Assembly: GCA_946612405.1 (NCBI GenBank)
Contig: CAMOEQ010000017.1
Span: 1-12,571 of the forward strand
Origin: an uncultured Erysipelotrichaceae bacterium
Lineage (GTDB): Bacteria; Bacillota_I; Bacilli_A; RFN20; CAG-826
Reading direction: 5' to 3'
Length of the DNA: 12,571 nucleotides
Below are positions 1-6,177 of the stretch, piece by piece. The translations under genes and the position numbers were made by a program. A model generated the notes under the pieces. The model worked only from the letters and a program-made list of their open reading frames with translations. It did no database searches and was not told where the DNA came from. Numbering within the stretch: the stretch's first letter is position 1; the number at the start of each line of letters is the position of its first letter.

Positions 1-74
1 TGGCAGGGGTGGCAGGAATCGAACCCGCATTAGCGGTTTTGGAGACCGTTGTACTGCCATTGTACGACACCCCT
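1..74 (-). tRNA. tRNA-Trp (anticodon CCA)
   Basis: Read on the minus strand this folds as a complete cloverleaf. The 7-bp acceptor stem AGGGGTG/CACCCCT lies at 68-74 and 5-11. The T arm GCGGG-TTCGATT-CCTGC contains one G-T pair. The anticodon loop is CTCCAAA, giving anticodon CCA for tryptophan. The discriminator is G and the CCA end is encoded, reaching base 1. Anticodon CCA reads UGG only, which fits the use of TGA as a stop codon by genes in this window. It follows yqeY with no terminator between, but has its own promoter at 90-118. Further tRNA genes could lie beyond the window edge. Confidence 0.95.
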
Positions 75-89
75 ATTGACGCGACTTCA

Positions 90-118
90 ATTATAAAAAA
101 TTAAAGACGCATTAACAA
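90..118 (-). promoter_or_regulatory. Promoter of tRNA-Trp
   Basis: On the minus strand a -35 box TTGTTA (113-118) and a perfect -10 box TATAAT (90-95) are separated by exactly 17 bases. The bases after the -10 box are G+C-rich (GTCGCG), as is usual for stable-RNA promoters under growth-rate (ppGpp) control. Transcription would begin near base 83, about 9 bases before the mature tRNA 5' end at 74. The promoter lies directly after the yqeY stop codon. Confidence 0.8.
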
Positions 119-126
119 GAAAGAAT

Positions 127-546
127 TTATTCTCGAGCAATCTTACTCACTAAAGACATATCGACTTTACCATCATAATTCATTTTGAAATGTTTCATAA
201 TAGATGGCATCGATTTATCTTCTAAAGAAGAGATGATTTTTCTAATCTCATCTTCGCTCATTAATTTTGGCAAATATTTTTCAATAACTGCTTTTTGTTC
301 ATCGATCGCTTTAGCATCTTCTACTCTACCAAGCTTTTCATATCCAGCTTTTTCTTCTTCGAGTTCTTTGATAACTTTGTTGATTACTCTAACTAAATCA
401 TTATCGGTTGCTTCTTTTCCTTGAGCTTTAAGCTCGATAGCGTTTACTCTATATTTGTTGATAACAACAGAAAGAACCGCTCTAGCGGTTTTGTTTTTAT
501 TTTTCAAAGCTTCAATATTTTCTTTTTCAAGTTCATTAATTAACAT
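127..546 (-). CDS. yqeY: GatB/YqeY family protein
   Basis: A 139-residue protein close to the usual length of YqeY (about 150). It matches the family throughout: an N-terminal lysine-rich helix, a central helical segment containing EKAGYEKLGR and EQKAVIEKYLPKLMSEDEI (residues about 66-104), and a C-terminal part ending VDMSLVSKIARE. YqeY resembles the tail domain of the GatB subunit of the tRNA-dependent amidotransferase. The family's exact role is unknown; binding to tRNA or aminoacyl-tRNA is the usual guess. The start lies 2 bases after the trkH stop, and its ribosome site (AGAAAGGA) lies inside the last codons of trkH, so the two are probably translationally coupled. It is the last protein gene of the operon. 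In many Bacillota yqeY sits beside rpsU, which is not the case here. Confidence 0.92.
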   Translation of the reverse strand: MLINELEKENIEALKNKNKTARAVLSVVINKYRVNAIELKAQGKEATDNDLVRVINKVIKELEEEKAGYEKLGRVEDAKAIDEQKAVIEKYLPKLMSEDEIRKIISSLEDKSMPSIMKHFKMNYDGKVDMSLVSKIARE

Positions 547-548
547 AA

Positions 549-2051
549 TTAAATCGTTTCCTTTCTAAAGAGATCTCTAACCATTCTAAATAAGGCGTAG
601 TAGATAACTAAGATTTCAAGACGGCCAGCAAACATACCGACATTTAAGACCCACAGAACTGCATCATTTGCTGAAGCGGTAATACCATTTGATAAACCAG
701 TACCACTTAAAGCAGTTGAGAATTCGAATAAGGATGAGCCGAAATCATAAGGTCCAAGAATAGAGACTAAGAAAGCTCCAACAAGCATCACGAGAATATA
801 AAGCAAAATATAACCGAATGCTTCACTTGAATCGCCTCTAGATAATTCTTTAGTTTCACCACATCTACTTATATAAGTAGGATAAATCATTCTCTTCGGT
901 GATAATCTTTCTTTAAGCGTCCAATAATATGATTTGCATGCTATACCAAGACGTAAGAATTTAACACCACCAGCAGTTGAACCCATTCCACCACCAATGA
1001 CGTTACAAATTGTTAAAAGTAAGAAAGCGACACTAGGAATAGCGACTCCGACTGGAACATTGCTATAACCGGTCGTAGTAATACAACTTAAGAACGTAAA
1101 CGTTCCATAACGAATCGATTCAGCGGCAGTAAAATGCTCACCAGCAGCTTTAAAGCTCGTTAAGAAAGCAAAGAACATTAATGGAACAAAGATCAAAATG
1201 ATGATACCAAATGTTCTAATTTCAATATCTTTACCGACCTTTTTGAATTTGCCTAATAAAAGCATGAAATGCAAAACAAAATTTGTCGCACCTAAAACCA
1301 TTAATACACAGGTTATTGTTTCAATGGCAATTTGATTGCCACTATAACCGGCCATACCGTTGATTTTTGATGAGAATCCACCGGTAGCGATTGAAGATAT
1401 TGAATGAGTTAATGCATCGAACCAATTAACACCAGCAATCATCAAAGCAATCATGCCGATGATGATAAAGCCAACATACATTGATAAAATGATACGGGCT
1501 GATTTAGCAAGGTTAGGAATGACTTTGTCATTATGACCTTCGGCAGTATAAAGTTTTAAGCCATATCGATCTGAGATAGCAGATGTAACAATAAGGACTA
1601 AACCAACGCCTCCAAAGAATTGAAGAACAGCGCGGTAGAAGGTAAATATATGAGAATCAAATAATTTTTCTGGGAGTCTAGTTAAACCAACAGAGGCATA
1701 GCCAGAAGTCGATTCAAAAACAGATTCAGTGAAGCTCATTTCACCCGTTAAGAAAAATGGGATAGCCGAAACAATGATACTAACAAGCCATAATAAGATT
1801 AGCAAAATTGAATCTTGATGTTTGGCTAATTTAGATTTTTCGCGGCCCATGAGTAACAAAGTGAAAAGCAATATTCCACCTACCAGCATCGATAAGCCTG
1901 GAATTAAAAAGTGTGGGACATATTGAACGTCATCTCTAAAAGATGGTACGGCAAGTAAGACTAATGGGAGTAATATAATTGCTCCAGCCATAGCTAAAAA
2001 TATACCTAAGTAACCAAAAATTAGACGATATCCACTAGCAACTTTTTTCAT
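549..2051 (-). CDS. trkH: TrkH/KtrB family potassium transport channel subunit
   Basis: A 500-residue integral membrane protein with the fourfold M1-pore-M2 plan of the Trk/Ktr/HKT superfamily. All four selectivity-filter segments are visible: TSGYAS (115-120), TGGFS (223-227), TTTGYS (325-330) and SGTGLS (449-454), each with the filter glycine. The intramembrane gate region GGGMGSTAGGVKF (353-365) and the late motif GMFAGRLEIL (472-481) are also present. It should carry K+ (possibly with Na+ or H+) inward under control of a cytoplasmic nucleotide-binding ring made by the two upstream genes. Its ATG overlaps the preceding stop codon (TAATG), with only a weak AGAAG ribosome site, which favours translational coupling. 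Length and filters are normal, so it is probably functional. The choice between the names TrkH and KtrB is not settled. Confidence 0.95.
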   Translation of the reverse strand: MKKVASGYRLIFGYLGIFLAMAGAIILLPLVLLAVPSFRDDVQYVPHFLIPGLSMLVGGILLFTLLLMGREKSKLAKHQDSILLILLWLVSIIVSAIPFFLTGEMSFTESVFESTSGYASVGLTRLPEKLFDSHIFTFYRAVLQFFGGVGLVLIVTSAISDRYGLKLYTAEGHNDKVIPNLAKSARIILSMYVGFIIIGMIALMIAGVNWFDALTHSISSIATGGFSSKINGMAGYSGNQIAIETITCVLMVLGATNFVLHFMLLLGKFKKVGKDIEIRTFGIIILIFVPLMFFAFLTSFKAAGEHFTAAESIRYGTFTFLSCITTTGYSNVPVGVAIPSVAFLLLTICNVIGGGMGSTAGGVKFLRLGIACKSYYWTLKERLSPKRMIYPTYISRCGETKELSRGDSSEAFGYILLYILVMLVGAFLVSILGPYDFGSSLFEFSTALSGTGLSNGITASANDAVLWVLNVGMFAGRLEILVIYYALFRMVRDLFRKETI

Positions 2052-2713
2052 TATTTAATCTTCTGAACGAAATTCAAAATTTCCTTTTGATGTTTTGGAG
2101 TTGAAACAATCAATAATTTATCTTTAGGCAAGATGATTGTTTGACCATTTGGAATGATGACCGTAGGTTTACGGTAAATGCAAGATATGTTTCCGTTTTT
2201 TGGGAAATTGATATCCATAATCTTTTTATTAACTATTTCAAAATTTGGTTTCATAACAACTTCAGTTAAGACGATTTGCTCATCTTCAAGCGACATTGTT
2301 TTAATTAAATCTTCTATAGAAGATTCATTCATAACGCTTGTCGCTAATAATTGAGTTGATGAAACGACGCTATCAATGCCAAGTTCACGATATAAATCAA
2401 CGTTCTTAGGGTTGTTGACTGTACAGATAACTTTCTTAACATTGAACACTCTTTTAGCGAGCAAACATGAAACGTAATTATCGGTATCGACATTGCCTAG
2501 GGCAATAAAGACATCAGCTTTTTCAACATTTGCTTCATCTAAAACGAAATATTTATATGGTTGACCATAGAAAACAGGAATCTTATTAGATTTAGTAAGA
2601 TATTGAGCTGTTTCTCGACTTTCATTGATAACAATTAATTTGTTAGACGAGGATTTGAATTTTTTGATGATAAAATCAGCAGCATGACTTCCGCCAGCAA
2701 TAACGATTTTCAT
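2051..2713 (-). CDS. TrkA family potassium uptake regulator, RCK N and C domains
   Basis: A 220-residue RCK-type protein. An N-terminal Rossmann domain (about 1-120) is followed by a TrkA-C domain (about 145-220, ending in IIPNGQTIILPKDKLLIVSTP). Such proteins form rings under TrkH/KtrB and gate it in response to ATP/ADP, NAD(H) or c-di-AMP. The glycine-rich loop is unusual: it reads AGGSHAAD (residues 6-13) instead of GxGxxG, and the usual acidic residue ending strand 2 is part of NES (N30-E31). Nucleotide binding may therefore be altered or absent. It pairs with the upstream gene, which has a canonical loop but no C domain. It has an excellent AGGAGG site (2723-2728) and a TAATG overlap with both neighbours. 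Family membership is sure; the division of labour is inferred. Confidence 0.92.
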   Translation of the reverse strand: MKIVIAGGSHAADFIIKKFKSSSNKLIVINESRETAQYLTKSNKIPVFYGQPYKYFVLDEANVEKADVFIALGNVDTDNYVSCLLAKRVFNVKKVICTVNNPKNVDLYRELGIDSVVSSTQLLATSVMNESSIEDLIKTMSLEDEQIVLTEVVMKPNFEIVNKKIMDINFPKNGNISCIYRKPTVIIPNGQTIILPKDKLLIVSTPKHQKEILNFVQKIK

Positions 2714-3156
2714 TATTTTTTACCTCCTCTAAGAACATTAAATTTATCGTAAGATAATTCGAATGGGAAAATAGCTTTAATACCCATTCCTTTGAGTAAA
2801 ACTTCGTTTTCAGGATTATCTAAACGAACATATATTTCAGGAACATCATAAATTTTTCTAGCGATGTGAGCGATAAATAAATTAACGTTATCATCACCAG
2901 TTGTAATAATGATTTCTTTTGCACTTGAAACATGCGCTTCATCAAGGAAGGCTGGGTCAGTGACATCACCGACCATTGTATAGCCACCAAAGGAATCACT
3001 TAATTTATCAAATGCATCCGCGCTTTGATCAACAACAATGATGTTTTTTCCTTCAAGCGAACATTTGTTAGCAATGGATGAACCGAGTCGACCACAACCA
3101 ACAATAAGTGTCTTGTTTTTAAATAAAGGACGTTTCTTCGTTAATATCTTTTTCAT
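2713..3156 (-). CDS. TrkA-N (RCK N-terminal) domain protein, short
   Basis: A 147-residue protein consisting almost only of a TrkA N-terminal NAD(P)-binding domain. It has a short basic leader (MKKILTKKRP), a canonical GCGRLG loop (residues 20-25), and VVDQS with Asp43 placed to bind the adenosine ribose. The TTGDDNVNLFIAHIARKIYDVP segment follows, as in TrkA/KtrA. It stops at the end of the Rossmann fold without the TrkA-C ligand domain. The stop is clean and the overlapping TAATG start of the next gene shows it is a real short gene rather than a broken one. It probably assembles with the following two-domain protein to control TrkH. The ATG has an AAAGGAG site 4 bases upstream, overlapping the end of the hydrolase gene 10 bases away. 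Confidence 0.9.
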   Translation of the reverse strand: MKKILTKKRPLFKNKTLIVGCGRLGSSIANKCSLEGKNIIVVDQSADAFDKLSDSFGGYTMVGDVTDPAFLDEAHVSSAKEIIITTGDDNVNLFIAHIARKIYDVPEIYVRLDNPENEVLLKGMGIKAIFPFELSYDKFNVLRGGKK

Positions 3157-3166
3157 AACGCTCCTT

Positions 3167-4132
3167 TCAGTCTATTGACTTTAAAAATGGTATAACAGCT
3201 TTATCATAATCTTCAAGATTATCGTATCTCAAATGAGAATGACGCGCATTTTTAATTAAATGGATTTGTTTATTTTTTGAGCCAGAAAGCTCATAGAGCT
3301 TATAGGCTTCTTCTGGCACCGCAAATTTATCTTTTTCACCAGTTAAAAATAAAGTTGGAACTTTAACATTTTGAATTAAATTCTTTGGAGTGGTCTTATA
3401 AGGATTAACTCCATTACGATGTTTAATTTTTCCAAGCACTTCCCAAATAACTGGATAAACTGGATGTTTTTCATCGATGATATGTCGACGGTAAACATTG
3501 AAGAATGAATAGAACATTCCATCTGAAATAAAACCTTTGATATAGTCTGGGCAATTTGGATTATTAAAGGCAACACATGAAGCGGTACCTCCACCACATA
3601 AACCATATAAAACAACAGTTTCGATTCCAAATTTATTATGAAGAAGTTTAGACCATTCAATTAAATCTAATCCTTCCAGTTTACCTAATGTAAGGATTTT
3701 TCCTTCAGATAGACCATGAGCTCTTGGATCGATTGTTAATACGTTATAACCTGCTTCTTTAAAAGTAGGAGCATAATAACAAGCATAATAACAAGTTTCA
3801 GTTCTTCCTGGCATCAAGATGACAGCTTTTTTAAAACCAAAATCGAAATATTCTCCAACGAGTTTAGTGTTTTCGGAAATAACTTCGACATCTTTTTTAA
3901 ACTTTAAATTATTTTCTCGCCACTCCATGCCTTTATTAAACATGTCGAGGTGATAATCAAAACTGGCATCTGAACAGCCTCTTTCAAAAGCGTGTTCTCC
4001 TCTGGTCCATTGAAGTTTATATAATTTTTCGGCTATTGGCATCGTAATTAAGAACATTGGTAAAACAACTGCTAATAAAATTAGCAAAATTACTCCTCCA
4101 ACGATGATTAATGCAATAGCCCAATCTGGCAT
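3167..4132 (-). CDS. Membrane-anchored alpha/beta hydrolase with Cys nucleophile
   Basis: A 321-residue alpha/beta-fold hydrolase. Residues 5-30 form one strong membrane segment, so the enzyme is probably tethered to the membrane. The nucleophile elbow reads YGLCGGG (176-182): the catalytic position is Cys179, not Ser (codon TGT at 3596-3598). Likely partners are Asp268 in GEKDKF and His298 or His300 in ARHSH. The segment VILMPGRTE (104-112) takes the place of the common HG oxyanion motif, and DPRAHGLSEG (135-144) is typical of the fold. A Cys-Asp-His triad is known in dienelactone hydrolases, but overall this looks like the lipase/acyl-transferase-like alpha/beta hydrolases. Substrate unknown. 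It starts 3 bases after the degV stop codon, with an AAAGG site about 10 bases before the ATG. It ends in TGA, 10 bases before the next gene. Confidence 0.88.
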   Translation of the reverse strand: MPDWAIALIIVGGVILLILLAVVLPMFLITMPIAEKLYKLQWTRGEHAFERGCSDASFDYHLDMFNKGMEWRENNLKFKKDVEVISENTKLVGEYFDFGFKKAVILMPGRTETCYYACYYAPTFKEAGYNVLTIDPRAHGLSEGKILTLGKLEGLDLIEWSKLLHNKFGIETVVLYGLCGGGTASCVAFNNPNCPDYIKGFISDGMFYSFFNVYRRHIIDEKHPVYPVIWEVLGKIKHRNGVNPYKTTPKNLIQNVKVPTLFLTGEKDKFAVPEEAYKLYELSGSKNKQIHLIKNARHSHLRYDNLEDYDKAVIPFLKSID

Positions 4133-4135
4133 AGA

Positions 4136-5068
4136 TTATTTACCTTTAAGTTCAGCAAATGTTTCCATTTCTTTTTCACGACCATCAGTGATTGGATCGC
4201 CCATGAAGAAATAGACGCATAAGCCAGGACCAATATTTGGTCCACAAGATTGACCAACGTGAGTCATAATGACTTCTTTTGGTTTAGCAACTTTCAAAAG
4301 TTGTTCTTTAAATTGTTCAGCTCTTTTTTCTCTAACTGAGTGAGTAATAACGATGACTTGGTCTTCGATATTTTTGGCTAATTTAAGCATATATTTTAAA
4401 GAAACTTCGTTTGTTTTTGCATCGCCTTTAAGAGTTCCAAGTGGAGCATTTTTACCATCGCGAGTAAAATCGGCGAATGGTTGAACGCCTGCCAAACCTC
4501 CAAAGAAGGCTTTTCCGGCGGATAAACGACCATTTTTTGCTAAGAATGATAAGTCATCCATTGGTCCGGCTTCGTGGATGCAATAACGTTTTTCTTTACA
4601 CCATTTGACGTTATCTTCAAATGACATACCTGCATCTCTATTTCTTGAAGCATAAATAGCAAGAAGAGCACAAGCGGTAGAATATTTTAAAGTATCGATA
4701 ATTTCAATCTTACGATTTGGATAATCTTCAAGTAGAACACTAGCCCAATTTAAAAAGCCATTATAAGTTCCACTGATTCCAGTTGAAATTGTAAATACAA
4801 TTACGTCTTTCTCATCTTTAAGAATTGGTTCAACTACTCTACAAAATTCTTCATAAGTAGCAAATGCAGTATGAACTTTACCAGCATTTGATTTAACCAT
4901 TTTAAAGAAAACATCTTTCGAATAGTTTTGGAATTCAATATCAGAAAAGAATTCGTCTTTTCCAGGAACATAGACGAGTCCTCTAATAATTTCTGGATAA
5001 ATTTTAAATTTTGAACGTAATTCAGCATTTAAATCACATGCTGATTCAATTACTAATTCATATGACAT
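4136..5068 (-). CDS. DegV family fatty-acid-binding protein (divergent)
   Basis: A 310-residue DegV/FakB-like protein, slightly longer than the usual 280-290. Family marks are the opening VIESACDLN, STGISGTYNGF (95-105), the segment LAKNGRLSAGKAFFGGL, and a glycine-rich C-terminal block with NIGPGLCVYFF. FakB proteins hold a fatty acid for phosphorylation by the FakA kinase, feeding phospholipid synthesis. Several head-group contacts differ here: the usual TSQP block reads TAFA (67-70), and the usual GxHxGPG has Asn in place of His (GPNIGPG). The ligand or the partnership with FakA may therefore be altered. No FakA gene is in the window. A strong GGAGG site (5078-5082) lies 9 bases before the ATG. 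The gene sits between glycosyltransferase and hydrolase genes with gaps of 16 and 3 bases. Confidence 0.9.
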   Translation of the reverse strand: MSYELVIESACDLNAELRSKFKIYPEIIRGLVYVPGKDEFFSDIEFQNYSKDVFFKMVKSNAGKVHTAFATYEEFCRVVEPILKDEKDVIVFTISTGISGTYNGFLNWASVLLEDYPNRKIEIIDTLKYSTACALLAIYASRNRDAGMSFEDNVKWCKEKRYCIHEAGPMDDLSFLAKNGRLSAGKAFFGGLAGVQPFADFTRDGKNAPLGTLKGDAKTNEVSLKYMLKLAKNIEDQVIVITHSVREKRAEQFKEQLLKVAKPKEVIMTHVGQSCGPNIGPGLCVYFFMGDPITDGREKEMETFAELKGK

Positions 5069-5084
5069 ATTTCATTACCTCCAA

Positions 5085-6134
5085 TTATTCGTTTGAAATA
5101 TTAGCATCATATACAAGGCCAATACCTTTTACAAGGTAGTAGCGCGGCAACAATGTTAGCACATAATATAGCAAATATGCTACAAATATATTTAAGTTCG
5201 CGACTCTACAAAATAAAGAAACGCTCACTAAAATAGCGATGAATTTGAGTAGTTCATAAAGAACTATTCTTAAGATTAATTTAGCGGGATATTTTGGTCG
5301 ATATAGCAACAATTTGATGATAATCATCAAAATCAAGTAACCAGCAAAGCAAATCGCTGTCGAAAGTTCTAGATCGATTGGAGTGCTAAATTTAACGTAT
5401 TTTAAGACAAAATAATTACTTAAGGCTAAAGCGATAATCATCAAAATATTTGTTAAGCCATAAAATAAGATTGATGACTGAATCCTTAAAGTGTCTTGAA
5501 TTGGTCTAAAGTGAGAACCTTGATTATTATTTTCATAAATTGTTTGGATTCTTTGACATTGGAAAGGGAGTTCTTTGATTTGTAGATAAGAAAGAACATT
5601 CATTTCATATTCATAACGAGATCCAAATATTGAAATTAAATCTGGAAGAAGTTTATAAGGGAAAGCACGAAGTCCACATTGATTGTCGTGCATATAGCGA
5701 GTCGTCACTAACGATTGATTAAATTTAGATAGCATATTGCCAATTCGCGATTTAATTGGAACTTTAACATCGAATTTTCTAACTCCAATGACAGAAACAT
5801 TATATTGCTTGCATCTATGGTAGACTTTAACGATATCATCGATACGATGTTGCCCATCTCCATCGGCGGTTATAACATAGTTAGCGTCTTTGATATTTTC
5901 TAAACAATATTTAAAACCATGCTTTAAAGCATAACCTTTACCTTGGTTTTTATCATAACCGATGACAGTAGCATATTGTTTACAAGCTTCAAAAATATGT
6001 TGATAGGTTGAACCACTACCATCATCGACAATAAGTATCTTAAAACCTTCTATAGAAAGTCCTCTAGATAAATTAATTAACGTCTCTTCAGGCTGATATG
6101 AAGGGAGTAAAACTACACCATCATTTTGCAACAT
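5085..6134 (-). CDS. Family 2 glycosyltransferase with C-terminal GtrA-like membrane domain
   Basis: A 349-residue protein. Residues about 5-215 are a DPM1/dolichyl-phosphate-mannose-synthase-type GT-A domain: LPSYQPEETL at the start, DDGS (37-40), NQGKGYALKHG (63-73), the metal-binding TADGDGQH (89-96), DNQCGLRAF (150-158), and the acceptor-side ENNNQGSHFRPIQDTLRI. Residues about 222-345 hold four hydrophobic helices, as in GtrA flippase-like proteins. Such fusions are expected to load a sugar onto a polyprenyl phosphate at the inner membrane face and help move it across for wall or glycolipid decoration. Sugar unknown. The ATG is only 6 bases after a terminator-like hairpin (6141-6163) and has no clear ribosome site. 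The conserved domain begins at residue 7, so a later start is unlikely. It is the first gene after that hairpin. Confidence 0.92.
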   Translation of the reverse strand: MLQNDGVVLLPSYQPEETLINLSRGLSIEGFKILIVDDGSGSTYQHIFEACKQYATVIGYDKNQGKGYALKHGFKYCLENIKDANYVITADGDGQHRIDDIVKVYHRCKQYNVSVIGVRKFDVKVPIKSRIGNMLSKFNQSLVTTRYMHDNQCGLRAFPYKLLPDLISIFGSRYEYEMNVLSYLQIKELPFQCQRIQTIYENNNQGSHFRPIQDTLRIQSSILFYGLTNILMIIALALSNYFVLKYVKFSTPIDLELSTAICFAGYLILMIIIKLLLYRPKYPAKLILRIVLYELLKFIAILVSVSLFCRVANLNIFVAYLLYYVLTLLPRYYLVKGIGLVYDANISNE

Positions 6135-6140
6135 AATAAA

Positions 6141-6163
6141 AGAATACCACTTTTAGGTATTCT
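6141..6163 (-). terminator. Terminator-like hairpin between esterase and glycosyltransferase
   Basis: On the minus strand AGAATACC pairs with GGTATTCT (8 bp, loop TAAAAGT) and is followed by TTTATTATG. The stem and T-rich tail look like an intrinsic terminator for the carboxylesterase gene, whose stop is at 6178-6180. The tail merges with the ATG of the next gene (6132-6134). I see no convincing promoter between the esterase stop and this hairpin. It may therefore be a partial terminator, or a leader hairpin limiting expression of the downstream genes. Confidence 0.65.
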
Positions 6164-6177
6164 CGTTAACTGTTATA

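Noticed and set aside
185..424. A 79-codon open frame on the plus strand opposite yqeY
   Set aside because: It lies fully inside the well-supported yqeY gene, has a low-complexity Ser/Leu/Ile-rich translation and no ribosome site. It is an antisense shadow.
3167..3169. TGA read as tryptophan (mycoplasma code)
   Set aside because: TGA ends the hydrolase at a position that fits the next gene's ribosome site, and also ends the fic gene at its family length. The tRNA-Trp anticodon is CCA, and Trp codons checked are TGG.
3376..3660. A 94-codon open frame within the alpha/beta hydrolase gene
   Set aside because: It is a second frame of a gene with clear catalytic motifs, with no ribosome site and no recognisable protein.
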